A DNA stretch of 23,974 nt from an uncultured Fibrobacter sp. (GCA_937891805.1 CALATK010000284.1:1-23974), one strand, 5' to 3'. Positions 1 through 5,964 are shown, counted from the stretch's first letter. Translations and numbers: made by a program. Notes: generated from the letters alone by a model not told the origin.

Positions 1-25
1 CGAAGTGCACAGTCGAAGGGTGCCG

Positions 26-71
26 GGGTCAACTTCTTGACCCTTCGTGCTATCCCGGCATCCGCCGGGAT
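26..71. repeat. Pair of REP-like hairpins at the window edge
   Basis: Two short perfect hairpins follow each other: GGGTCAA/TTGACCC (26-32 with 37-43) and ATCCCGGC/GCCGGGAT (52-59 with 64-71, loop ATCC). The second is followed by TGAC, so in reverse orientation it reads GTCATCCCGGC. That is the same pattern as the hairpins near 16251 and 18902. They probably lie downstream of a gene that ends before the window. I see no coding sequence here. Confidence 0.6.
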
Positions 72-207
72 GACATCCGGAAGCTCAGAAGTATATGTGC
101 ACGTTGGCGATTGCACCAGAAAGTAGGGCAATAAGGAAACAATCGCAACTTGCTGCACCTCGGAAATGTCGATAAACAAGTTTATCGCCGTTTCCTCGGT
201 TTGCAAA

Positions 208-223
208 CGTTTCACGTGAAACA
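208..223. promoter_or_regulatory. parS site 1 (ParB-binding palindrome)
   Basis: The 16-mer CGTTTCACGTGAAACA matches the widely conserved chromosomal parS consensus TGTTTCACGTGAAACA at 15 of 16 positions, including the whole central GTTTCACGTGAAAC palindrome. ParB loads here and spreads. The parB gene lies 1.8 kb downstream, which is the usual arrangement. Confidence 0.9.
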
Positions 224-227
224 TTTC

Positions 228-236
228 TTATCCACA
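228..236 (+). promoter_or_regulatory. DnaA box (perfect TTATCCACA)
   Basis: TTATCCACA is identical to the high-affinity DnaA-binding consensus TTATNCACA. It lies 4 bp after parS site 1 and just before an AT-rich stretch. A single 9-mer can occur by chance, so its weight comes from the neighbours. Confidence 0.6.
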
Positions 237-259
237 AAAAATTCACATTTATCAAAAAT

Positions 260-268
260 TTATTCACG
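260..268 (+). promoter_or_regulatory. Second DnaA-box-like 9-mer
   Basis: TTATTCACG differs from the TTATNCACA consensus only at the last base. It has the same orientation as the box at 228 and lies 32 bp (about three helical turns) from it, inside the AT-rich stretch. Confidence 0.4.
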
Positions 269-345
269 GATATTTTTAAAAAATAAGGGTTCAAGGTCCT
301 TTTTTCGTTGTGATTGTGATTTAGTAATGCTAAATTGTTGACTAA

Positions 346-351
346 TATAAT
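346..351 (+). promoter_or_regulatory. -10 box of the rsmG-parAB promoter, abutting parS
   Basis: TATAAT is a perfect sigma-70 -10 hexamer 86 bp before the rsmG start. I find no good -35 at 16-18 bp; the closest hexamers (about 322-328) are poor. Its last base is the first base of parS site 2, so ParB bound there would cover the transcription start. The promoter may therefore be activator-dependent or repressed by ParB; this is inference. Confidence 0.5.
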
Positions 352-366
352 GTTTCACGTGGAGCA
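351..366. promoter_or_regulatory. parS site 2 (imperfect)
   Basis: TGTTTCACGTGGAGCA matches the parS consensus at 14 of 16 positions. The left half is perfect and the right half has two A-to-G changes. It lies 143 bp from site 1 and overlaps the predicted transcription start of the rsmG-parA-parB operon. Confidence 0.75.
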
Positions 367-436
367 ATAGGATATCCCCTGTCATCCTGGAGGCCAAAGG
401 CCGATAGGACCCGCGGGAATAACGAATCAGGGTCTT

Positions 437-1126
437 TTGAGTTATAGAAACAACATCGAACAGCAGAACCTTTTGAACCAATTCCTGAGGGAAAATGGTG
501 TCGAATTGCCCGGAGAAACTCTCGGCAAGCTGTACGACTACGCCGACCTGGTAGTAGAAACCAAGCAGTTCGGCAACCTAATTTCGGCGAAGGATTCCGA
601 AAAATTTTTGAGCAGGCACATTGCAGATTCGCTGGTTCCATACTTAGTAATGAGTCATGAGTCGTCAATTGTGGGTAAAAATGAATATAAAAACCCATTA
701 CTCAAAACTCAGAACTCAGAACTCAAATGGGCCGACATGGGTGCCGGAGCAGGCTGTCCAGTTTTCCCCCTTGCCATCGTGATACCCCAAGTCCAGTTCT
801 ATGCCGTAGAACCCCGGAACATGCGTGTGCAGTTCATGCAGATGGCCAAAGAAAAACTGGGTCTCAAGAACCTGACCGTAGTGGGCAAGCGTTTCGAGAC
901 TTCTGGCCTTACCGACCTGGACTTTATCAGCTGCCGGGCCCTTTCCACTTTCGAAAACGACTGGGAACGCGCGAGGCCCGCCCTCAAGAAGGGTGGCATG
1001 TTCCTCACCCTCAAGAGCTACAACAACGTAGCCCAGCTGGAAAGCGATCCTGCAATTATACTGCACAAATATACACTACCTAACGAAGAACAAGTTTACG
1101 CCTTAGTCACTCGAGGTAACGAATGA
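437..1126 (+). CDS. rsmG: 16S rRNA (guanine-N7)-methyltransferase RsmG
   Basis: RsmG (GidB) transfers a methyl group from SAM to N7 of a guanine in the 530 loop of 16S rRNA. The family signatures are present: NLISAKDSEKFLSRHIADSL (residues 47-66), the SAM-binding loop GAGAGCP (102-108), then a Rossmann-type methyltransferase fold. The start is TTG with a short AGGG four bases upstream, and no better start is visible. It is the first gene of the cluster and its stop overlaps the parA start (ATGA). It has 229 residues, somewhat longer than the usual ~205-215. The extra length is an insertion at residues about 71-96, between HIADSLVPYL and WADMGAG, encoded by the heptamer tract at 641-724. The enzyme motifs are intact, so it is probably functional. 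Confidence 0.93.
   Translation: MSYRNNIEQQNLLNQFLRENGVELPGETLGKLYDYADLVVETKQFGNLISAKDSEKFLSRHIADSLVPYLVMSHESSIVGKNEYKNPLLKTQNSELKWADMGAGAGCPVFPLAIVIPQVQFYAVEPRNMRVQFMQMAKEKLGLKNLTVVGKRFETSGLTDLDFISCRALSTFENDWERARPALKKGGMFLTLKSYNNVAQLESDPAIILHKYTLPNEEQVYALVTRGNE
641..724. repeat. Degenerate heptamer tract inserted in frame in rsmG
   Basis: From 641 the sequence can be cut into 12 consecutive 7-mers. They begin tacttag, taatgag, tcatgag and end attactc, aaaactc, agaactc, agaactc. The two ends are roughly inverted copies (TNATGAG against ACTCNNN), so the tract can fold back on itself. Twelve heptamers are 84 nt, exactly 28 codons (residues 69-96), so the rsmG frame is kept. The encoded peptide has no counterpart in typical RsmG. 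Confidence 0.75.
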
Positions 1127-1905
1127 GTAAAGTGATAGCGATATGCAACCAGAAAGGCGGCGTGGGCAAGACCACTACCGCCGTGAACCTGGCCGCCAGT
1201 TTTGCCGCCCTGGAGAAAAAGACTCTCCTTATCGACATGGACCCCCAGGGGAACGCGTCCCAGGGTTTCGGCTACAACGAATCCCAGGAGATGGATATCC
1301 ACGAGGTGCTGGAGCTGGCCGAAAATCCGGACAATGTCACCTACGATAACATCAAGCCCGCCATCATGAACACGAGGCTCGACTTCTTGAAGATCATCAC
1401 TTCGGGGCCGGACCTTGCCGTCATGGAAATCGAACTGGTGAACGCCATGAGCCGCGAACACCGTCTGGAACGTGTCATGAAAGTTCTGGACCAGGCCTTC
1501 GAATTCATCATCATCGACGCGCCCCCGAGCCTGAACCTGCTCACCATCAACGTGCTCACCGCCGCAAAGAGCGTGCTGATTCCTATACAGTGCGAATACT
1601 ACGCCCTCCACGGCGTGACGGAGCTGTTCAACACCATCCGCGAAGTCCAGAAAAACCTGAACGGAAACCTGAAAATCGAAGGGGCGCTCCTCACCATGTT
1701 CGCCAACAACAACCTCTCGAAGCAGGTGGCCGACGAAGTTCGCGAGAACCTGGCCGACACCGTTTTCCAGACAGTCATCCCGCGTAACGTGCGCCTCAGC
1801 GAGGCGCCCTCCCACGGAAAGCCGGTCATTCTGTACGACGTACGGAGCCCCGGTTCCCAGTCCTACATGAAGCTCGCCGAAGAAATCCTGAATAAGGGGA
1901 AATAG
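1123..1905 (+). CDS. parA: Chromosome-partitioning ATPase ParA (Soj family)
   Basis: This is a 260-residue ParA/MinD-type ATPase that binds DNA non-specifically as an ATP dimer and moves ParB-parS complexes. Motifs read directly: deviant Walker A KGGVGKTT (residues 11-18) with the signature lysine of the family, switch region LLIDMDPQGN (35-44) and Walker B FIIIDAPP (128-135). The length is typical of chromosomal Soj proteins without an N-terminal HTH, so a plasmid-type ParA is unlikely. The ATG overlaps the rsmG stop by 4 bp, which implies translational coupling. The gap to parB is 128 bp and consists of heptamer repeats. Confidence 0.96.
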   Translation: MSKVIAICNQKGGVGKTTTAVNLAASFAALEKKTLLIDMDPQGNASQGFGYNESQEMDIHEVLELAENPDNVTYDNIKPAIMNTRLDFLKIITSGPDLAVMEIELVNAMSREHRLERVMKVLDQAFEFIIIDAPPSLNLLTINVLTAAKSVLIPIQCEYYALHGVTELFNTIREVQKNLNGNLKIEGALLTMFANNNLSKQVADEVRENLADTVFQTVIPRNVRLSEAPSHGKPVILYDVRSPGSQSYMKLAEEILNKGK

Positions 1906-2030
1906 TTCTGAGTTGTGAGTGATGAGTATTGAGTTATGAGTACACACCTCACATTCCACATTCCCCAAACACTAACCCCTAGATCCTAGCCCCTAAATCC
2001 TAACCCCCAACCTCTACCACCTAATACCTA
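1905..2030. repeat. 18-unit heptamer tract filling the parA-parB gap
   Basis: Starting at the last base of the parA stop, the whole gap divides into 18 consecutive 7-mers and ends 3 bp before the parB ATG. The first units end in TGA (gttctga, gttgtga, gtgatga, gtattga, gttatga). A transition follows (gtacaca, cctcaca, ttccaca, ttcccca). The rest mostly end in CTA (aacacta, accccta, gatccta, gccccta, aatccta, acctcta, ccaccta, ataccta). The phase never breaks. No Shine-Dalgarno sequence remains before parB. Confidence 0.85.
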
Positions 2031-2033
2031 ACA

Positions 2034-2996
2034 ATGGGAAAGAAATCTTTTGCACTTGGACGCGGTCTTTCTGACATTCTCAAGGACCATGACGCTAATA
2101 AGAATTTTTCTGCCAACGCCCCCCAGGGCGAGTCTTCCAATGGCCAGCAGGTCGTAGAAATCCAGCTGGACCTGATCGACCCGAACCCGTTCCAACCCCG
2201 CAAGTTTTTCAGCGACGACGAACTTTCGGAACTGGCCGAAACCATCAAGACCCACGGGCTTCTGACTCCCATCAACGTGCGGAGCGTGAACGGCCGCTAC
2301 CAGATTATCAGCGGTGAACGCCGTACCCGCGCAAGCCGGCTTGCAGGCCTCAAGACCATCAAGGCCCAGGTGTTCAGCGACATTGGCGACAAGGCCATGG
2401 CCGAATGGGCGCTTATCGAAAATATCCAGCGCGTGGACCTGAACCCCATCGAGACGGCGCAGTCCTACCAGCAGCTCATCGACAACCACGACTACACTCA
2501 CGAAGACCTGGCAAAGGCGGTAGGCAAGTCCCGCTCCGCCATCACCAACGCGCTTCGCCTGCTTAAGCTCCCGGATCAGGTGCAGTACTGGATCCAAGAA
2601 GGCAAGCTCTCTTCCGGAGCGGCCCGCGCCCTCTGCAGCGACAAGATTGCCGACGTAGAAGTCCTTGCAAAAAGAATCATTGACGAAGGCCTGAACGTCC
2701 GCCAGATCGAGGCAATTTCCAGAGGCGAAGAAATTGACCCGACTAAAGCCGAAAAGCAAGAAAAAGAAAATAATGAAAAGCCTGCAGCAAGTCCTGCAGC
2801 CACTGCAAATCCGCCCAAGCCGAAGCCGGAACTCAGTGCCGACATGAAACAGTTTGAGTCCAAGCTGGAAACCTATTTCGGCACCAAGGTGGCAATCAAC
2901 CCCAGCGCAGGTTCCGAAGCCAAGGGAACCATCGTAATTAACTATTATTCAATGGACGACCTGAACCGTATCCAGCAACTCATGGAAAACGCCTAG
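2034..2996 (+). CDS. parB: Chromosome-partitioning protein ParB (CTP-dependent DNA clamp)
   Basis: ParB binds parS, uses CTP to close into a sliding clamp and stimulates ParA. Features in order over 320 residues: an N-terminal LGRGLSDIL motif (8-16) of the type that contacts ParA; the ParB N-domain from about 40; the CTP-binding GERRTR motif (94-99) and ENIQR motif (129-133); a helix-turn-helix at about 155-176; a Lys/Glu/Ala/Pro-rich linker (231-266); and a C-terminal dimerisation domain (about 267-320). Its target palindromes lie at 208-223 and 351-366. The ATG at 2034 has no visible Shine-Dalgarno sequence, because the preceding bases are the heptamer tract. Reinitiation after parA or leaderless-like initiation would be needed. 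The stop is followed 7 bp later by the M23 peptidase gene. Confidence 0.96.
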   Translation: MGKKSFALGRGLSDILKDHDANKNFSANAPQGESSNGQQVVEIQLDLIDPNPFQPRKFFSDDELSELAETIKTHGLLTPINVRSVNGRYQIISGERRTRASRLAGLKTIKAQVFSDIGDKAMAEWALIENIQRVDLNPIETAQSYQQLIDNHDYTHEDLAKAVGKSRSAITNALRLLKLPDQVQYWIQEGKLSSGAARALCSDKIADVEVLAKRIIDEGLNVRQIEAISRGEEIDPTKAEKQEKENNEKPAASPAATANPPKPKPELSADMKQFESKLETYFGTKVAINPSAGSEAKGTIVINYYSMDDLNRIQQLMENA

Positions 2997-3003
2997 GAAA
3001 CTT

Positions 3004-3801
3004 ATGAAAGGCAAGTACTACACCATACAGATTATCCCGGAAGATTCCGAGAAGGTGAGAAAATTCAAGGTTCGCACCTGGTGGTTCGCCTTTATCAAGA
3101 TTTCCCTGGTCGTGTTCATTCTCGTATTGGGACTGTTCATCTACCATCTCGGGAAAATCAACCGCATTGTGGCAAGCTACGAAAAAATGCGGGTGACCAA
3201 CGCCCAGCTGGTCAAGAAGGATAACAACTACGAAGAAATGTTCTCCCGCCTGGATTCCCTGTGGATTCTGGAGGAACGCATCCAGAACATCTTCGAGACT
3301 TTTTTGGAAAACGATTCTGCAAAGATCAACAGCATTATCGACAAGAACAAGTTCGCCCATACGCCCGTCGAAAAAATCCAGGTAGACTACGAAGGTATCC
3401 ACGGCTGGCAGCCCCTTTCCGAAAAAATCAAGCTGGAACACATCCCCAGTGTTCTGCCCGTGGTTGGAATCGAAAGTAAAAAATTTTCCGAAGAAGAAAA
3501 CCATCTTGGCATAGATATTTCGGCACAGGCCGGAAACCCGGTATTCGCATCGGGAGCTGGCAACGTGGTCTTTGCAGGCCAAAAAGATGAACTGGGAAAC
3601 ACCATTGTCATTGACCACCAAAACGGCTACAGGTCGAGCTATTCTCACCTGAAGACGATCAACGTGAGAAAGGGTTATACCGTAAGCAAGGGCGACATTA
3701 TCGGTACAGTCGGGAGCACCGGCAATACCAGCGGCGCCCACTTGCATTTTGAAATTACAAAAGACGGAATCAACTTGGATCCGTCCGACTTCATAGACTA
3801 G
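3004..3801 (+). CDS. Membrane-anchored M23 (LytM-type) metallopeptidase
   Basis: This 265-residue protein has a short cytoplasmic N-terminus, one transmembrane helix (about 28-48), a periplasmic coiled-coil-like stretch (about 50-110) and a C-terminal M23/LytM domain (about 165-260). The zinc and catalytic residues are present: H167 and D171 in HLGID, H215 in YSHL, and H246/H248 in HLHFE. It should therefore be an active peptidoglycan endopeptidase. It starts 7 bp after parB and lies 28 bp before the bactofilin gene. M23 peptidase-bactofilin pairs (LmdC-BacA in Hyphomonas, Csd1-CcmA in Helicobacter) localise wall cutting to shape cells, so the same role is inferred here. Confidence 0.9.
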   Translation: MKGKYYTIQIIPEDSEKVRKFKVRTWWFAFIKISLVVFILVLGLFIYHLGKINRIVASYEKMRVTNAQLVKKDNNYEEMFSRLDSLWILEERIQNIFETFLENDSAKINSIIDKNKFAHTPVEKIQVDYEGIHGWQPLSEKIKLEHIPSVLPVVGIESKKFSEEENHLGIDISAQAGNPVFASGAGNVVFAGQKDELGNTIVIDHQNGYRSSYSHLKTINVRKGYTVSKGDIIGTVGSTGNTSGAHLHFEITKDGINLDPSDFID

Positions 3802-3829
3802 AAAAATTTTAATTCATTGGAGAAACAAC

Positions 3830-4195
3830 ATGCCAGGTAAAGAACAGGAAATTACCCAGATCAGCAACACCATTACCATCAAGGGCGACATCATCGGCAA
3901 GAGCGATGTCCGCGTGGCAGGTGTAGTTAACGGAAGCATCAGCATCGATGGCGAACTCATTATCGAAAAGAGCGGCCACATCGAAGGCGAAATCAAGACC
4001 AAGTCTGCTGTGATTGCAGGCTCCATCAAGGGCAATATCGACTGCTCCGAAAAAATGATTCTCGAAAGTTCTTCCCAGTTCGTAGGGAACATCAAGACCA
4101 AGCAGCTCATTATCCAGGAAGGTGCCATGTTCCAGGGTAACTGCCAGATGGGTATTCCTTCTACACCTGCAGCCCAACCTAAGGAAAAGGCATAA
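3830..4195 (+). CDS. Bactofilin (polymer-forming cytoskeletal protein)
   Basis: This is a 121-residue bactofilin (DUF583) that should form nucleotide-free filaments from a right-handed beta-helix. The core, about residues 12-105, shows the regular alternating pattern of short hydrophobic strands with glycines at turns (TITIKGDIIGKSDVRVAG, GSISIDGELIIEKSG, HIEGEIKT). Short polar, Pro-rich tails flank it, as is usual. A good GGAGAA Shine-Dalgarno sequence lies 5 bp before the ATG. It directly follows the M23 peptidase. In Myxococcus, bactofilins organise ParAB-parS, so a bactofilin in a parAB operon may serve shape, segregation or both (inference). Confidence 0.93.
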   Translation: MPGKEQEITQISNTITIKGDIIGKSDVRVAGVVNGSISIDGELIIEKSGHIEGEIKTKSAVIAGSIKGNIDCSEKMILESSSQFVGNIKTKQLIIQEGAMFQGNCQMGIPSTPAAQPKEKA

Positions 4196-4268
4196 TTCCA
4201 CACCTATATCAGTATTATCTTTTTATTTATATATAGAGATAATTATACTGATACTGTGAATTGTGGAA
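4196..4268. terminator. Large imperfect hairpin after the bactofilin gene
   Basis: Directly after the stop, TTCCACA (4196-4202) pairs with TGTGGAA (4262-4268). TATCAGTAT (4207-4215) pairs with ATACTGATA (4245-4253), and TATCT (4216-4220) with AGATA (4237-4241), with internal bulges. It could end or stabilise the operon transcript. There is no T-run after it, so it is not a classic intrinsic terminator. Confidence 0.5.
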
Positions 4269-4273
4269 AGAAA

Positions 4274-4414
4274 TGTTGAAGGGTAGGTACTAATTTTTAA
4301 TCCTCAACAAGATACGATATTCACATGGAATATTGAATATGTTGAAGATTGAAAACGAGTCCACTTTTTTCAATGTTGATTACTGTTGAAAGAAAATTTT
4401 CAACTTCTGTTGAC
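4274..4414. repeat. TGTTGA-repeat intergenic region
   Basis: The 337-bp gap 4196-4532 has no convincing gene. TGTTGA occurs at 4274, 4340, 4374, 4384 and 4408, with inverted forms at 4304 (TCAACA) and 4399 (TTCAAC). GTTGAAA/TTTCAAC (4385-4391 with 4398-4404) forms a 7-bp hairpin. Further on, AGGTGCCA is repeated at 4443 and 4492. The gap is much more AT-rich than the genes. It could hold regulatory sites or a small RNA, but I cannot assign it. Confidence 0.4.
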
Positions 4415-4532
4415 AGAAAAATCACGAAGGGGCATTAAAAACAGGTGCCAAAAATGATTTTAATCACATTTGAAAAGAATAAGTGGAAAATAGGTGCCAG
4501 CGGGGCAAGGTAAAGACTATATTTCTCACTAG

Positions 4533-5276
4533 ATGGTTTGTAAGTTGTTGAAGATAGGGCAGATATCGGATCTCCACATAGGCGAGGACGAAAACCTCGT
4601 GCAGGGGATTGATGTGCGTGCCAATTTTCAGAAGGCCCTCCGTTCCAAGTCCATAGAGGATATGGACCTGTTGGTATTGTCTGGTGACCTGGCCAACGAA
4701 GACGGGGAGCCCGGCGCTTACCGTTTTGTCTTTGAGCAGGTGAAAGATCTTAAGGTTCCCGTGCTGGTCATTCCCGGCAACCACGACCGTCTTGACACCA
4801 TGGCTCAGTTTTTTGACCTGCAGGGCAAAATTCACAACGGAAAATGTTATTTCAAGCATGAAATTGCAGGCCGGACGCTGTTTTTCCTGGATAGCGCCTG
4901 CGGGACTGTTTCTAAGGACCAGTTGGACTGGTTAAAAGCGGAAGCCGCCAAGGTCCAGGGTGAAATTTTCCTGTTTATGCACCACCCGCCCTGCCTCTGC
5001 GGTCACCGGTTTATGGATTCCAAGTATTCCCTCAAGAACAAGGAAGAGGTTCAGGCGGTTCTTGCCGAAATACCGAACCTGACCCACATTTTCTGCGGGC
5101 ACTACCATTCCCATTTCGAGGTGGATATGGGCCGCCAGAAGGTCCATGTGGCCCCCTCCACCCAGATGCAGATAGACTGCAATGCTCCCCATTTTGTTCT
5201 CAAGAGCTCCGCTCCCGAGTGGATGACCATAGAAATTGGCGAAAATTTCGTAGAAACGGCAGTTTATTTGCGCTAA
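4533..5276 (+). CDS. Calcineurin-like metallophosphoesterase (CpdA/Icc type)
   Basis: This is a 247-residue two-metal phosphoesterase. The ordered motifs are D13-x-H15 in ISDLHIG, GD at 51-52 (VLSGDL), GNHD at 82-85, the FMHHPP histidines, and a final GHYHS. These are the complete ligand set of the calcineurin-like superfamily. The overall layout is that of CpdA-type cAMP phosphodiesterases, but the substrate cannot be read from sequence. The ATG at 4533 has no clear Shine-Dalgarno sequence. The family usually begins at KIGQISDLH, so an internal TTG at 4545 or 4548 is possible. A cyclic-nucleotide-binding-domain gene begins at 23834, but nothing in the sequence links the two. Confidence 0.88.
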   Translation: MVCKLLKIGQISDLHIGEDENLVQGIDVRANFQKALRSKSIEDMDLLVLSGDLANEDGEPGAYRFVFEQVKDLKVPVLVIPGNHDRLDTMAQFFDLQGKIHNGKCYFKHEIAGRTLFFLDSACGTVSKDQLDWLKAEAAKVQGEIFLFMHHPPCLCGHRFMDSKYSLKNKEEVQAVLAEIPNLTHIFCGHYHSHFEVDMGRQKVHVAPSTQMQIDCNAPHFVLKSSAPEWMTIEIGENFVETAVYLR

Positions 5277-5295
5277 TGCCTTGAATTTTTATAAT
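5268..5295 (+). promoter_or_regulatory. Promoter of the tRNA gene
   Basis: TATAAT (5290-5295) is a perfect -10 hexamer, with TTGCGC (5268-5273) 16 bp upstream as a plausible -35. The -35 overlaps the end of the phosphoesterase gene. Transcription would begin near 5302, about 18 bp before the tRNA. Confidence 0.5.
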
Positions 5296-5319
5296 TTCTT
5301 TCTAAATTTGGTTCAAAAT

Positions 5320-5391
5320 GGCGGTTTAGCTCAGCGGTAGAGCACTGGAATCATAATCCATTGGTCCGGGGTTCAAATCCCTGAACCGCTA
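5320..5391 (+). tRNA. tRNA with CAT anticodon (Met elongator or Ile2)
   Basis: A full cloverleaf can be drawn. The acceptor is GGCGGTT/AACCGCT (5320-5326 with 5384-5390, G1-U72). The D stem is GCTC/GAGC (5329-5332 with 5340-5343). The anticodon stem is CTGGA/TCCAT, with one C-U mismatch at its base, and loop ATCATAA (anticodon CAT at 5351-5354 region). The T arm is CGGGG-TTCAAAT-CCCTG (5367-5383), and the discriminator is A5391. No CCA is encoded. It lacks the three G-C pairs of initiator tRNA in the anticodon stem. The TTGGTC variable region resembles lysidine-type Ile-CAT tRNAs, so Met and Ile2 cannot be separated with confidence. Confidence 0.92.
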
Positions 5392-5396
5392 TTACA

Positions 5397-5463
5397 AAAA
5401 AAAGAGGCGCGTATGTCGAAAAAAATTCTAGCGATTTTAGTTCTGGCTACCGCCTCTTTTTTT
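5397..5463 (+). promoter_or_regulatory. Inverted repeat masking the ribosome-binding site / tRNA terminator
   Basis: AAAAAAAGAGGCG (5397-5409) is a perfect 13-bp inverted complement of CGCCTCTTTTTTT (5451-5463), with a 41-nt loop. The left arm holds the Shine-Dalgarno sequence AGAGG of the lipoprotein gene at 5413. The right arm lies inside its signal-peptide codons. Folding would hide the ribosome-binding site. The T-run at the end also makes it a plausible intrinsic terminator for the tRNA transcript. Confidence 0.55.
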
Positions 5464-5838
5464 GTTGCCTGTAACCAAGAAGAAAAGGTGACTCCCGAAG
5501 TCATTCAGGCCAAGGTGGCCGCCGAAAAGTCGGCTCCCATCGTCAAGGTGGATGAATTCCAGTCTCCTAGCAGCCCTGTCATCGATTCTACCAAGGCCAA
5601 GCAGTATGTCAAGGCCAGCGCCGCCCTGGTGGAACTGGGCGTTACCTGGTCCGAAAAGATCGACAAGGCCGAAGATTCCGAGAAGGTCCAGATTCTGAAT
5701 GCCTACAATGTGGCCCGCGACCAGCTTTGCGCCCGCGTAGGTCTTGCCGGCATCGCCGAATTCAACTGGATTACCAAGGTAGCGCTTCCTAACCCGCAGA
5801 ACGAAGCGGTGTTTAAGGCAGCTGGCCTGAGAAAGTAG
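5413..5838 (+). CDS. Small lipoprotein of unknown function
   Basis: This 141-residue protein has a clear lipoprotein signal: MSKKILAILVLATASFFVAC, lipobox FVAC with Cys20. The mature part is mostly helical and charged, with two Cys (20 and one near 107, DQLCARVG) and no motif I recognise. It should be anchored in a membrane facing the periplasm or the outside. The Shine-Dalgarno sequence AGAGG lies 5 bp before the ATG and is part of the inverted repeat 5397-5463. It lies 21 bp after the tRNA, which has the only obvious upstream promoter, so the two may share a transcript. A strong terminator follows at 5863. Confidence 0.8.
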   Translation: MSKKILAILVLATASFFVACNQEEKVTPEVIQAKVAAEKSAPIVKVDEFQSPSSPVIDSTKAKQYVKASAALVELGVTWSEKIDKAEDSEKVQILNAYNVARDQLCARVGLAGIAEFNWITKVALPNPQNEAVFKAAGLRK

Positions 5839-5862
5839 GGCGCACGTTTACAGAAAAAATGG

Positions 5863-5890
5863 TCCCGGCTTTTGAGTCGGGATTTTTTTT
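5863..5890 (+). terminator. Intrinsic terminator after the small lipoprotein
   Basis: TCCCGGCT (5863-5870) pairs with AGTCGGGA (5875-5882) around a TTTG loop, with one G-U pair. A run of eight T follows (5883-5890). Confidence 0.9.
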
Positions 5891-5964
5891 GTCCAATAAA
5901 TTCCGGCAATGCTTTTCAACAAAATGAATATATTTGTACAAAAGGATTTCTAGAGGAATTGACA

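Larger units (their letters stand above)
165..300. other. Candidate replication-origin segment (oriC-like) upstream of rsmG-parAB
   Basis: This non-coding stretch combines a GATAAAC-AA-GTTTATC palindrome (171-186), a parS-like site (208-223), a perfect DnaA box TTATCCACA (228-236), a near-match TTATTCACG (260-268) and a weaker aaattcaca (239-247). It then runs into a very AT-rich segment at about 239-290 that could unwind. In many bacteria rsmG, parA and parB lie close to oriC, so the context fits. Against it, only one box is perfect, and neither mnmG nor dnaA is visible because the window ends. The remaining bases of 1-436 hold REP-like hairpins and the operon promoter, and I see no gene there. 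Confidence 0.4.

Noticed and set aside
150..341. Short frames in the leader region 85-481
   Set aside because: They cross parS sites and DnaA boxes, lack ribosome-binding sites and have no protein-like features.
1096..1968. 290-codon minus-strand frame opposite parA
   Set aside because: Antisense shadow of a gene with all ParA motifs, of a kind common in GC-biased codons.
1123..2996. Plasmid-type partition locus
   Set aside because: ParA lacks the N-terminal HTH of large plasmid types, parS is of the chromosomal consensus, and rsmG precedes the pair as in chromosomes.
4443..4499. AGGTGCCA direct repeat as an attachment site
   Set aside because: Only 8 bp, no integrase nearby, and the tRNA at 5320 has no repeat of its 3' end in the window.
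5320..5391. Initiator tRNA (fMet)
   Set aside because: It lacks the three consecutive G-C pairs in the anticodon stem and the C1-A72-type mismatch of initiators.
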